Shown here one piece after another: positions 37,436-47,243 of a stretch of 64,000 nucleotides of DNA. Origin of the DNA: Burkholderiaceae bacterium (GTDB taxonomy: Bacteria > Pseudomonadota > Gammaproteobacteria > Burkholderiales > Burkholderiaceae_A); contig JAGYIP010000008.1 in the NCBI GenBank assembly GCA_018402635.1, positions 310,001-374,000 on the forward strand, given 5' to 3'. The position numbers and the translations under genes were made by a program. The notes below the pieces were generated by a model that was given only the letters and a program-made list of their open reading frames with translations, ran no database searches and was not told where the DNA came from. Every line of letters begins with the position of its first letter. Within the stretch, counting starts at the first letter, position 1.

Positions 37436-38298
37436 CGCTTCTTTGCAAGCCCTTATTCGTAAGCTTGATGCCCTGTTGCCCGAGCCACCGGCGCCGGTTA
37501 ACTTCGACTCGCAGCTTGCCTTTCGATGGGTGCGTCGTTCAAGCCTACTTGGATCCATCGGCTACCTTCAGCCTGTGGGGCCCTTTGCCCGAATTGCCCT
37601 TGATGACCTTCTGCATGTCACGGTGCAGCTTGAGCGTTGCGTGAACAACACCCGTCGTTTTGTGCAGGGGCTGCCCGCTAACAACGTTCTGCTTACCGGC
37701 GCCCGTGGCACGGGCAAATCGTCGATGGTGCGGGCCTGCCTCACCGAATTTGCGGAGAAGGGCCTAAGGCTTATTGAGGTCGATAAGGTCGACCTGGTTG
37801 ACCTGCCCCAGATCGCCGAGCTTGTCGCAGGACGTTGCGCAAAAATTCATTGTCTTTTGTGACGACCTCTCGTTTGACTCCGGTGAGCCCGGCTACAAGG
37901 CACTTAAAACCGTTCTCGATGGAGGGCTTGCCGCCCAGGCCTCAAATCTTTTGGTCTACGCCACATCAAACCGCAGGCACCTCATGCCCGAGTCGATGAA
38001 GGACAACCTTGGTACCCAGTACGATTCCAACGGCGAGATTCATCCGGCCGAGGCGGTTGAAGAGAAAATTGCCCTCTCCGAGCGTTTTGGCCTGTGGGTG
38101 TCTTTTCATAGTTTTAGTCAGAACGATTACCTCGACATTGTTGCCCACTGGCTTGAGGTCTATGGCTTTGGCACAGACGAGGCCTTTGAGCAGGCGCGGC
38201 AGCCCGCCCTGCAATGGGCCCTTGAGCGCGGTTCGCGATCGGGTCGTATTGCCCTTGCCTTTGCAAAGGACTGGGCGGCAAGTAAGCAGGCGCAGTAG
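37416..38298 (+). CDS. DUF815 family ATP-binding protein (frameshifted)
   Basis: P-loop ATPase of the DUF815 family, whose cellular role is not established. N-terminal helical part, then [19 protein letters not shown], Walker [30 protein letters not shown], and after a frame change [21 protein letters not shown] (Walker B region), [19 protein letters not shown] and [22 protein letters not shown]. The break is at the A5 run 37841-37845; removing one A joins the halves into 293 aa as expected. The start at ATG 37416 (or 37404) overlaps the argJ end by about 20 nt, as in related genomes where the two genes are neighbours. Confidence 0.8.
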
Positions 38299-38718
38299 TT
38301 GCTCCAGTCCAATGCGCGCACGGAGGTTGCTGTGGGCCTTATTGAAAATGGCCAGGGTCGACTGCTTATGGCAAGCAGGCCCGCGGGCAAAGTCTATGCG
38401 GGCTGGTGGGAGTTTTCGGGAGGCAAGTGCGAGCCCGGCGAGTCGGCAGCCCAGGCGCTGGTGCGTGAACTACGGGAGGAACTTGGCATCGAGGTGCTTG
38501 ATGCCGAGCCCTTCGAATCGCTCAGCTACGACTACAGCCATGCCCAGGTTTTACTGCAGTTTTTTAAGGTGTCCCGCTGGCAGTCTGCCGCGCCCGACAA
38601 ACGGGTTCAGGCGCGAGAAGGCCAACAACTTCTGTGGGTAGCGCCCCAAGGCCCGTTGCCCTTTCCGGTTCTTCCCGCAAGCCTGCCTGTGATTAAAGCC
38701 CTGGCCTTGGGCGCCTAA
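38299..38718 (+). CDS. mutT: 8-oxo-dGTP diphosphatase MutT
   Basis: Nudix hydrolase of 139 aa. The Nudix box reads GGKCEPGESAAQALVRELREELG, preceded by ASRPAGKVYAGWWEFSGG, the typical MutT substrate-site sequence. It removes oxidised guanine nucleotides. The likely start is TTG 38299, directly next to the DUF815 stop codon, since no ATG or GTG lies before the conserved TEVAVGLIENGQGRLL strand in frame. Convergent with zapD. Confidence 0.85.
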   Translation: MLQSNARTEVAVGLIENGQGRLLMASRPAGKVYAGWWEFSGGKCEPGESAAQALVRELREELGIEVLDAEPFESLSYDYSHAQVLLQFFKVSRWQSAAPDKRVQAREGQQLLWVAPQGPLPFPVLPASLPVIKALALGA

Positions 38719-38750
38719 GCTAATAAGCTAAGCCCAAGGCATCTGCGGTG

Positions 38751-39599
38751 TTAGAAGTCGCAGAGGGTGAGGTCGAAGTCGACGCGGCCTTCGATGGGCT
38801 TGGGCCGAAGCTGGTCATCGAGTGCCCGAAACCGAACGGCAACAACGTATTTATTCGCACTGACCTCACAGACAAGCTCGGGGTCTTGTGGAATACGGAC
38901 CCGAATAAGCCGGGCAAGCCTGCCCTCCGGATTGAGCTCAAAGACACCCTGGTTGGCCTGGTAGCTAGCAGGTTCCGCACCGTCGCGAAGAATACGCAGA
39001 CAGAGTGCGGTGGCATCCATAAGCGGCGCCAAAGGGGCAACCCATGCATCGAGCGACGCCTTACGAACCTGAACCGGACGATGCAGCCAGACAAAATAAC
39101 TGGGCAGATCAAAAGGGCAGCTTCCTGCAGGAATACCGACGCGTCCTTTGAGGCCCTGAAGAAATTCAAACTCTGCAAGGTGAGGCCCAAGCCTTACCGG
39201 CACTTCAGCCAGGCTGGTGTGCGAGGAAGCAATTTCACTAAGTACCTGGTGCAGCCGATCGTTGGAGACGCCAGGCTGATCGATAAACCGGTTAAGCTGC
39301 GCGCGTTGCCGGTCAAGCTCTTGCAGCAGTTCGTTCTTAATATCCCCGCGGCTTGATAGCAACTCGTAGAGCTCAAACAAAGCATGCAGGCAGGACTCGT
39401 GCTCGAACTGCGAGCTCTTCTCAGAAAAATAGCGGATGCGACGGGCCATGCAGTCGACACGCATCAAGATACGAATACGCTCGTTGCAGGGAAACTCAAA
39501 GACGCGACCGTTGCCGTTGACAGTATCTTCAAGACAGCCCAACGTGTCCTCGGCAGGCAAAGGACGGGTGTCTGTAGGTAGACCAGGCGAATCGGGCAT
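38751..39599 (-). CDS. zapD: Cell division protein ZapD
   Basis: FtsZ-bundling protein of 282 aa (DUF1342 family). The N-terminal helical domain starts FEFPCNERIRILMRVDCMARRIRYF and the C-terminal beta domain includes CPFDLPSYFVWLHRPVQVR; both match ZapD. It interacts with the FtsZ tail. The first ~30 residues before VFEFPCNERIR are longer than usual, so a later start is possible. 22 nt separate it from coaE upstream. Confidence 0.88.
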   Translation of the reverse strand: MPDSPGLPTDTRPLPAEDTLGCLEDTVNGNGRVFEFPCNERIRILMRVDCMARRIRYFSEKSSQFEHESCLHALFELYELLSSRGDIKNELLQELDRQRAQLNRFIDQPGVSNDRLHQVLSEIASSHTSLAEVPVRLGPHLAEFEFLQGLKGRVGIPAGSCPFDLPSYFVWLHRPVQVRKASLDAWVAPLAPLMDATALCLRILRDGAEPASYQANQGVFELNPEGRLARLIRVRIPQDPELVCEVSANKYVVAVRFRALDDQLRPKPIEGRVDFDLTLCDF

Positions 39600-39621
39600 A
39601 GGCTTTATTATGGCCGATCAG

Positions 39622-40281
39622 TCAGTGGTTTGCTCTGCGGGGGCTTGTCGTAGGCCTTTCGTTTAAGCATTGAAGCAGCTCTGCATGAAGCCGTTGCACC
39701 TGGGCAAGAAGGCTCGCCTCGTCGGAGTTGTTGCTAATGACATGGTCGGCAAGCGCAAGCCTTTCGTCGCGGTGGGCCTGTGCGGCAAGCATGCCCTCAA
39801 GGGTTTCGTTGGGCATGGGTGTTCGCTTCAACACCCTGGACCTCTGTCTGGCCTGGTCGATGTCAACCACCACAACCCTCCAGACCCAGTCGGGCCGTGG
39901 CTGACTGCCATGTGTTTCAGTCCAAAGGGGCACCACATAAAGGCAATAAGGCCCCAGGGCCTGACCAAGTCGTTGCCGGGCAACCAGCTGAACCATTGGA
40001 TGAAGAATTGCTTCGAGGCCCTTGCGCAGACTCGGGTCGGCAAAGACCGCCTGGCGAACCTTCGCCCGGTCAAGACCGGCAGCAGGCGACATAAAGTCCT
40101 CACCAAGCAGCAGCCTCAGGCTTGCCAGTGCTGCACCGTCTGGGCCAGTCAGTTCATGGACGATGGCATCGGCATCAACCACCGTGATGCCAAGCCCCTC
40201 AAAGCAGTGGGCAGCCGTTGATTTTCCCGAGCCGATGCCACCGGTAAGCACAACCACCGGGCAGGCTTGACCACCGCTCAT
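39622..40281 (-). CDS. coaE: Dephospho-CoA kinase CoaE
   Basis: Last step of coenzyme A synthesis, 219 aa. It contains the P-loop LTGGIGSGKSTA, the VDADAIVHELTGPDG block, and DHVISNNSDEASLLAQV at the C-terminus. ATG 40281 is chosen because it overlaps the stop of the upstream prepilin peptidase (ATGA) and puts the P-loop at residue ~12, as in the family; the open frame extends upstream only as a shadow. Confidence 0.92.
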   Translation of the reverse strand: MSGGQACPVVVLTGGIGSGKSTAAHCFEGLGITVVDADAIVHELTGPDGAALASLRLLLGEDFMSPAAGLDRAKVRQAVFADPSLRKGLEAILHPMVQLVARQRLGQALGPYCLYVVPLWTETHGSQPRPDWVWRVVVVDIDQARQRSRVLKRTPMPNETLEGMLAAQAHRDERLALADHVISNNSDEASLLAQVQRLHAELLQCLNERPTTSPRRANH

Positions 40282-41006
40282 AGGCCCGCAGGGCCAGCCA
40301 TTGGGGAGAAAGGTGCAACGAGCATGGCGGCTAGGCAGAGTGCAGGTCCAAAAGGAAGTGCAGTTGACAGGCGCCAGCCCCTGCGCAAAAAGCCCCAGAG
40401 GGCAAGGCTTAGCATGCCAAGGCTTGCAAAGACCAAGACAAAGGCAAGGCTTGAAAAACCAAGCCAAGAGCCAATGGCTGCAATGAGGGCGAAGTCCCCT
40501 CGTCCCATACTTGGCTCCATGGGGGTGTCTGTGGCCAGTCGCGACCGCCGCCGTCGGTCGGAGATCTTTGCCAAGGCCCAGGGCAATAAATAGCCTGCAA
40601 GACCACCCGCCAGGGCCTCGGTTAGGCTCACGGTAATGCCAGCACCAGCAAGGCAGAGACCCAGAATGATGAGTCCAAGGGTGAGCCGATCGGGAAGCAG
40701 GCGACTACGAAGATCGATCATGGCCGCAAGGCTAAGCAGCCCGGTGAAAAGCCCCATGGCGACTGCCTGGGCAAGACCAAGTTGCTTGCCGAAGAGAACG
40801 AAAAAACCAAGGCAGGCGCAAAGGCCCAAGAGCCGCCACGGGCCAGAGCGCGCCAGAACAAGCCGCGCCCTTCGCGGCCCAAGCCAGTGCTGCATCTCTT
40901 TGCGTACAAACCAGCGGCCTGCCTCAAAGCCCAGAAGGCAGGTGAGCCCACCCACGAGCCCTTGGAGAAGCAACAGGGAGCTGAGATTCAGATTCTCAGG
41001 ACTCAT
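40278..41006 (-). CDS. A24 prepilin peptidase lacking the methylase loop
   Basis: Polytopic aspartic protease of 242 aa, PilD/type 4 prepilin peptidase family. Both catalytic Asp motifs are present: MIDLRSRLLPDRLTL (Asp98) and GRGDFALIAAIGSWLG (Asp171; the usual Lys after GDF is Ala). The N-terminus aligns only with the first helix; the cytoplasmic loop with two CxxC pairs used for N-methylation is absent, so the protein is about 50 aa shorter than PilD. pilB and pilC, usual neighbours of pilD-coaE, are missing. It may be a leftover or a specialised peptidase. Confidence 0.75.
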   Translation of the reverse strand: MSPENLNLSSLLLLQGLVGGLTCLLGFEAGRWFVRKEMQHWLGPRRARLVLARSGPWRLLGLCACLGFFVLFGKQLGLAQAVAMGLFTGLLSLAAMIDLRSRLLPDRLTLGLIILGLCLAGAGITVSLTEALAGGLAGYLLPWALAKISDRRRRSRLATDTPMEPSMGRGDFALIAAIGSWLGFSSLAFVLVFASLGMLSLALWGFLRRGWRLSTALPFGPALCLAAMLVAPFSPMAGPAGL

Positions 41007-41011
41007 TAGGC

Positions 41012-42346
41012 CTATTCACTTTTCTCAGCCATGGGCTGGGTCTCCATGCCGTCTTCCTCGGGCGGCTGTTTGGATGGATCAACAAGGGGCCGAAGGATCT
41101 TAACGCGTCGAATGACGCGTCCCTGAACCTGCAGGATTTCAAGCGGCACATTGCCAACCTTGAGACTGACATTGGCCTCGGGAATATCTTGAAGCGCTTC
41201 AAGAATGAGCCCATTGAGGGTCTTGGCCGAGTCCAAGGGCAGTGAGAGTCCAAGGCCGCGGTTAAGCTCACGCAGGCTGCTCATGCCATCGACCACAGCC
41301 GTGCCGTCTTCGTCCCAATGAAGCGTCCGACGAGCCCGCGGCCCCTGGGTTGAAAACTCACCCACCAGTTCCTCAACAATGTCTTGCAGGGTCACCAGCC
41401 CCTCGACCTCGCCATACTCGTCAACCACAATGGCAAGCCTTTGCCTGTTGCCCTGGAAAAACTGCATCTGGGTGAAGAGCTGGGTGCCGCTTGGAACGAA
41501 GTAGGCGGGCTGCACAGATTGTTCAAGCAGCTCCTTACGAAACCCGCCTTCCTTGGTGAGAAGCGCAAGGGCCTTACGAACATGCAAAATGCCAACGACC
41601 TTGTTTAATTCGCCGCGATAGACCGGCAGCTTGTTGTGAAAGCAGGTTGAGATCTGGTCAATGAGCGAGGATTCGTCATCCTCAAGGTCAAGGGCTTCAA
41701 TGCGCCCTCTGGGCACCATGACATCATCGACCCGAAGGTCCTCAAGGTCGAAAAGGTTAAGAAGAATTTTCCTGTGCTGGCTTGGAATAAAGCCCGAAGA
41801 CTCAAGCACAGCCGAGCGCAGCTCCTCGGTCGTAAGCCCCGAAGCCTTATCCGTCTGGGATTTCAATCGAAAGACGTTAAGAAGAAAGCCAACAAGGCCG
41901 TTGACGACAGAAACCAGGGGCCGGGCAACGAAGACCACCGGTGCAAGCCCAAAGCTTGCGCCCATGGCAATGGTCTCGGGCCGATTGGCTGCCACGACTT
42001 TTGGAATAATTTCGGCGAAAATAATAAGCAACGCTGCGGCCACGCCCGTTGCAATGGCAAGCACTTCATCATCGTTGCCAAAGGCCTTGATGGCAAAGGC
42101 GGTAATAAGTGCCGTTAAGGCCGCATTCACAATGTTGTTGCCAATAAGAATCGTGGCCAACAACTGATTGGTCTGGCTAAGGAGCTTTAAAACCTGCCTG
42201 GCACTGCGCCTGCCCTTTCCCGCCAAATTCCGCATACGGTAGCGGTTGACGGCCATAAGGCTTGTCTCGGACATGGAGAAAAAGGCAGAGGCAAACAAAA
42301 GCCCCAACAGGGCAAGGGCCTGCGCCCATAAGGGTAGGTCGCTCAA
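41012..42346 (-). CDS. CNNM/CorC-family transporter with CBS pair
   Basis: Membrane protein of 444 aa. It has an N-terminal DUF21 domain (FASAFFSMSETSLMAVNRYRMR; four helices; FAEIIPKVVAANRPE), then two CBS domains (about residues 205-330, VMVPRGRIEALD and AIVVDEYGEVEGLVTLQDIVEELVGE) and a C-terminal CorC_HlyC domain. Family members act in magnesium/cobalt homeostasis or efflux; the ion is not readable here. It is 5 nt upstream of the prepilin peptidase gene and probably co-transcribed with it. Confidence 0.87.
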   Translation of the reverse strand: MSDLPLWAQALALLGLLFASAFFSMSETSLMAVNRYRMRNLAGKGRRSARQVLKLLSQTNQLLATILIGNNIVNAALTALITAFAIKAFGNDDEVLAIATGVAAALLIIFAEIIPKVVAANRPETIAMGASFGLAPVVFVARPLVSVVNGLVGFLLNVFRLKSQTDKASGLTTEELRSAVLESSGFIPSQHRKILLNLFDLEDLRVDDVMVPRGRIEALDLEDDESSLIDQISTCFHNKLPVYRGELNKVVGILHVRKALALLTKEGGFRKELLEQSVQPAYFVPSGTQLFTQMQFFQGNRQRLAIVVDEYGEVEGLVTLQDIVEELVGEFSTQGPRARRTLHWDEDGTAVVDGMSSLRELNRGLGLSLPLDSAKTLNGLILEALQDIPEANVSLKVGNVPLEILQVQGRVIRRVKILRPLVDPSKQPPEEDGMETQPMAEKSE

Positions 42347-42394
42347 AGATTCCTAAAAATAGAATTGAGACAACTTGAAGTTTAGCGCGGATGC

Positions 42395-42471
<77 letters not shown>

Positions 42472-42491
42472 AGGCATGACGCAACGGCGAA

Positions 42492-43505
42492 TTACGACCG
42501 CCGCGACACCACAAACCGAAGCAAGTCTAGCAGGGAAGTGCGGTAGACGGACTGCCTGATGGGTGCCAGGGCCTGCTCCCCAAGCCTTGCCTCGCGCTCA
42601 GCTGCAGCCTGGGTGTAATTGAGCGCGCCGGTGGACTGAACGCGCTGAATGACGGCCTCCAAGTCCGCCTGCTCGGGCTCTTCAATGGCTCGACGCACCA
42701 GCTGCTGATCGTCCGGGCTGCCCTGCTCCAAGAGGTAGATAAGTGGAAGTGTGGGCTTGCCCTCACGAAGATCGTCGCCGAGGCGTTTACCGAGATCGTC
42801 TTCAGATCCTGCATAGTCCAAGAGGTCGTCGGTTAATTGAAAGGCTGTGCCCAGATGCCTTCCATAGGCAGCAAAGGCTTCAATGACCTCGGCAGACTGC
42901 CCATGAAAAACCGCAGGAAGGCGTGCAGCCGCCTCAAAAAGCTTGGCGGTCTTATAGCGAATAACCTGAAGGTAACGGGCCTCGTCAACTTCAGGGTTTT
43001 GGCAGTTCATAAGCTGCAGAACCTCGCCCTCGGCAATGATGTTCGTTGCCTCTGCCAGCACTGCCATGACGGGCATCGAGCCTATTTCAACCATCATCTG
43101 AAAGGCGCGGGAGTACAGGAAGTCTCCGACCAGAATGCTTGAGGCATTACCAAAGACGGCATTGGCCGTCTCTCGGGAGCGGCGCAGCCCGGACTCATCC
43201 ACCACATCGTCATGCAACAGGGTGGCGGTATGAATAAATTCAATAATGGCGGCAAGCTCTGCCATGGGTGGCCGCGGGGTTTCTGGCGGTTGGTCGCCAA
43301 GAGCCTTGCTCGAAAGCAGTAGCAGGGCCGGTCGCATGCGCTTGCCGCCTGCTTCAATAATGTAGCGGGCCACCTGCTCAACAAGAAGAACCTCGCTGAC
43401 CAGCCGCCTTTGGATGACGGCATCCACCTCTTGCATGCCCGAGCTAACCAGAGAGAGCGCCTGACTGTAGGCGTCGTTTGAAGAGGCTGATGGACTTAAG
43501 GGCAC
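42492..43505 (-). CDS. ispB: Octaprenyl diphosphate synthase IspB
   Basis: Trans-long-chain polyprenyl diphosphate synthase of 337 aa making the ubiquinone side chain. First Asp-rich motif LLHDDVVDESGLRR, second FQLTDDLLDYAGSEDDLGK, plus GGKRMRPALLLLSSKAL and a GKPTLPLIYLLEQG-type region. Length and motifs fit IspB rather than the shorter farnesyl synthases. It is divergent from rplU. Confidence 0.92.
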   Translation of the reverse strand: MPLSPSASSNDAYSQALSLVSSGMQEVDAVIQRRLVSEVLLVEQVARYIIEAGGKRMRPALLLLSSKALGDQPPETPRPPMAELAAIIEFIHTATLLHDDVVDESGLRRSRETANAVFGNASSILVGDFLYSRAFQMMVEIGSMPVMAVLAEATNIIAEGEVLQLMNCQNPEVDEARYLQVIRYKTAKLFEAAARLPAVFHGQSAEVIEAFAAYGRHLGTAFQLTDDLLDYAGSEDDLGKRLGDDLREGKPTLPLIYLLEQGSPDDQQLVRRAIEEPEQADLEAVIQRVQSTGALNYTQAAAEREARLGEQALAPIRQSVYRTSLLDLLRFVVSRRS

Positions 43506-43580
43506 GTTTTCATTATGCCCGAGCGCCTGCTAGCCCCGGCCAAAGGCATTCGGGCTGATTCGGGCTGGGTTAAGGGGCTC

Positions 43581-43609
43581 TTGATCAAAAGTCTAAAAAG
43601 AGCCATACT
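43581..43609 (+). promoter_or_regulatory. Candidate promoter of rplU-rpmA-obgE
   Basis: TTGATC (43581-43586), 17 nt, CATACT (43604-43609). It overlaps an inverted repeat, GGCTCTT (43576-43582) with AAGAGCC (43598-43604), which could be an operator or fortuitous. It lies 42 nt before the rplU start. Confidence 0.5.
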
Positions 43610-43650
43610 TTCGGGCTATTCTTTTTAATTTTTTAAGAAGCGAGAAGGCC

Positions 43651-44007
43651 ATGAGTGCCGCGAATCAAACGGAAGTTACTTACGCGGTTGTGCGTACCGG
43701 CGGAAAACAATACCGAGTCTCGGTGGGTCAGACCTTAAAGGTTGAGTCTTTGGTTGCCGATGTCGGCAGCGAGCTGGTTTTATCAGAGGTCTTGGCCCTT
43801 GGCCATGGTGCTCAGCTTGATATTGGGCGGCCCCTTCTTGAAGGCGCAAGCGTGAAGGCCCGTGTGGTCTCGCATGGCCGCGGCGACAAAATTCGAATCT
43901 TCAAGCATCGTCGGCGTAAGCACTATGCCAAGACCCAAGGCCATCGCCAGAACTACACTGAAATTGCCGTTGAATCTCTGGTTCGTCCAGACGGCAGCCA
44001 AATTTAA
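43651..44007 (+). CDS. rplU: 50S ribosomal protein L21
   Basis: Ribosomal protein bL21, 118 aa. The core starts [22 protein letters not shown], with [26 protein letters not shown] near the C-terminus. It carries about 12 extra N-terminal residues ([10 protein letters not shown]) compared with the usual 103-aa form; no other usual start codon exists closer to the core except a GTG within it. It starts the ribosomal/Obg operon, 13 nt before rpmA. Confidence 0.94.
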   Translation: MSAANQTEVTYAVVRTGGKQYRVSVGQTLKVESLVADVGSELVLSEVLALGHGAQLDIGRPLLEGASVKARVVSHGRGDKIRIFKHRRRKHYAKTQGHRQNYTEIAVESLVRPDGSQI

Positions 44008-44020
44008 GGAGATTGAGTCA

Positions 44021-44284
44021 ATGGCACAGAAAAAAGGTGGCGGCTCTACACGAAATGGCCGCGATTCAGAAGCCAAACGGCTTGGCGTTAAGCGTTTTGG
44101 TGGCGAAACCATCAATGCCGGAAGCATTATTGTGCGCCAGCGTGGCACCAAGTTTCATGCCGGTGAAAACGTTGGTATGGGTAAAGATCACACCCTGTTT
44201 GCCCTGGTTAACGGCCGTGTTTATTTCTCGGTCAATGGCCCTTTAAAAAAATCCACTGTGTCCATTATTCAGCCCGAGGCCTAG
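44021..44284 (+). CDS. rpmA: 50S ribosomal protein L27
   Basis: Ribosomal protein bL27, 87 aa, starting [20 protein letters not shown], whose N-terminal tail reaches the peptidyl-transferase centre. Other matches are [19 protein letters not shown] and the [10 protein letters not shown] strand. ATG 44021 has AAGGAGAT upstream. It follows rplU in the conserved rplU-rpmA-obgE order. Confidence 0.96.
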   Translation: MAQKKGGGSTRNGRDSEAKRLGVKRFGGETINAGSIIVRQRGTKFHAGENVGMGKDHTLFALVNGRVYFSVNGPLKKSTVSIIQPEA

Positions 44285-44294
44285 TTCGTTTCGG

Positions 44295-45543
<1,249 letters not shown>

Positions 45544-45551
45544 GCCAGACC

Positions 45552-46733
45552 ATGAGTCAGGGCCAAGACCTTCGAAAAACGCCGGCAGAGCAGCGCCCTC
45601 GTCCCGAGCAGGCGCGCTCCAAGCGTTGGGTGGTGAAGCTCGGTTCAAGCCTGGTCACCAACCAGGGTCGGGGGGTTGATCGCCAGGCCATTGAAGCCTT
45701 CGCCGCCCAGGTGGCGGCACTCTCGGCCAATGGCCACCAAATTGTGATTGTTTCAAGTGGCGCCATTGCCGAGGGCATGAAGCGCCTGGGCTGGTCGCAG
45801 CGGCCGCACGAGATTCATCAACTGCAGGCGGCTGCAGCCGTAGGCCAGATGGGCCTTGCCCAGGCCTACGAGGCGGGCTTTCTAAGCCATGGGCTCAAGA
45901 CTGCGCAGGTCTTGCTAACGCATGAAGACATGCGAGACCGAGGCCGGTATTTAAATGCAAGAGCCACGCTCATGACCTTGCTTGATCTTGGGGTCGTGCC
46001 TGTGGTGAACGAGAACGACACGGTGACCACCTCTGAAATTAAGCTTGGCGACAACGACACCCTTGCGGCCTTGGTCACCAACCTTCTTGAGGCCGAGCTT
46101 CTGGTCATTCTGACCGACCAGAAAGGGCTCTACCAGACAGACCCCCGGCACGATGCCAATGCCAAGCTCATTGATCGAGCACGCGCCAACGACCCAAGCC
46201 TGCTGGCTATGGCCGGTGGCGCAGGGTCGTCAATTGGCACCGGGGGCATGTCCACCAAGGTTATGGCGGCCCAACGGGCTGCCCGCAGTGGTGCCCATAC
46301 AGTCATTGCCGGCGGCCAGGAACCCAATGTTCTTTCGGGTCTTGCCTTAGGCGAGCCCATTGGAACGCTGCTTACGGCAGACCTTGCCGTGCTTACAGCC
46401 CGTAAGCAATGGATGGCTGATCAGCTGCAGCTCAAAGGCAGGCTTGTTCTCGATGAAGGCGCAGTTGCCGTTCTGCTTGAAAAAGGAAAGTCGCTGCTGC
46501 CCATTGGAGTCAAGGCTGTGGTGGGCAGCTTCGGCCGTGGCGATGTGGTGCTTTGCGTGGATGCAGCAGGCCAGGAGGTTGCGCGCGGCCTTGTGAATTA
46601 TTCCGACAGCGAGACACGCCGCATTATGGGCAGGCCATCGAGTCAGATCGAAGGGCTGCTTGGTTTCGTTGAGGAGCCCGAGCTTATACACCGAGACAAC
46701 CTTGTGCTCACCTCTTCTGGGCTAAAAAGATAG
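45552..46733 (+). CDS. proB: Glutamate 5-kinase ProB
   Basis: First step of proline synthesis, 393 aa. The amino-acid kinase domain has [55 protein letters not shown] and [19 protein letters not shown]; a C-terminal PUA domain follows (from about residue 295). The first ~22 residues are an extra Gln/Arg/Pro-rich leader. It starts 8 nt after obgE. The last 91 nt overlap the 3' end of rppH on the other strand. Confidence 0.94.
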   Translation: MSQGQDLRKTPAEQRPRPEQARSKRWVVKLGSSLVTNQGRGVDRQAIEAFAAQVAALSANGHQIVIVSSGAIAEGMKRLGWSQRPHEIHQLQAAAAVGQMGLAQAYEAGFLSHGLKTAQVLLTHEDMRDRGRYLNARATLMTLLDLGVVPVVNENDTVTTSEIKLGDNDTLAALVTNLLEAELLVILTDQKGLYQTDPRHDANAKLIDRARANDPSLLAMAGGAGSSIGTGGMSTKVMAAQRAARSGAHTVIAGGQEPNVLSGLALGEPIGTLLTADLAVLTARKQWMADQLQLKGRLVLDEGAVAVLLEKGKSLLPIGVKAVVGSFGRGDVVLCVDAAGQEVARGLVNYSDSETRRIMGRPSSQIEGLLGFVEEPELIHRDNLVLTSSGLKR

Positions 46734-47194
46734 CCAGCAAGCTCGTTGAGCGCAAGCCTATAGACATCGCGTTTAAATTCAATCACCGAGCTTAGAGGCA
46801 CGAAAAAGTCGTGCCAGACCCAGGCGTCGAACTCGGGCCGCTCGGACCCGGACTTCAACTCAATATCGGCATCCACACCCAGCATACGAAGAAGAAACCA
46901 GATCTGCTTCTGGCCTCGATAGTGACCCCGCCACTCGCGGCGGATCCATCGGTCGGGCACATCGTAGTGCAGCCAGTCTTTGGTTCTTGCAATGAGCTCA
47001 ACATGCTCGGGCCGAAGGCCTGTTTCTTCAAAGAGCTCGCGGTACATGGCCTGCTGCGGATCCTCTTCGCGTTTGATGCCGCCCTGGGGAAACTGCCAGG
47101 CCTGTTCACGCACGCGCTTGCCCCAAAAGACTTGGTTGTTGTCGTTGACAAGAATGATGCCGACATTGGGGCGGTATCCGAATTCATCGAGCAT
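46643..47194 (-). CDS. rppH: RNA pyrophosphohydrolase RppH
   Basis: Nudix enzyme of 183 aa that removes 5' pyrophosphate from mRNA and triggers decay. Starts [27 protein letters not shown]; the Nudix box is [23 protein letters not shown]. The conserved part ends near [16 protein letters not shown]; the last ~25 residues ([11 protein letters not shown]...) are translated antisense to proB and look non-native. One more A in the A5 run of the + strand near 46725-46729 would put a stop just after AGYLF, so the tail may reflect another small indel or a real overlap. Confidence 0.9.
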   Translation of the reverse strand: MLDEFGYRPNVGIILVNDNNQVFWGKRVREQAWQFPQGGIKREEDPQQAMYRELFEETGLRPEHVELIARTKDWLHYDVPDRWIRREWRGHYRGQKQIWFLLRMLGVDADIELKSGSERPEFDAWVWHDFFVPLSSVIEFKRDVYRLALNELAGYLFSPEEVSTRLSRCISSGSSTKPSSPSI

Positions 47195-47243
47195 AATGCT
47201 TTCATTATACGAATGCCTTTGCCCTTACCGCTTTAATTAGCCC

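Noticed and set aside
37436-37862. ArgJ-ATPase fusion protein
   Set aside because: The apparent fusion arises only because argJ lost its frame at 37152-37156; with the T restored, argJ stops at 37435 as in the family.
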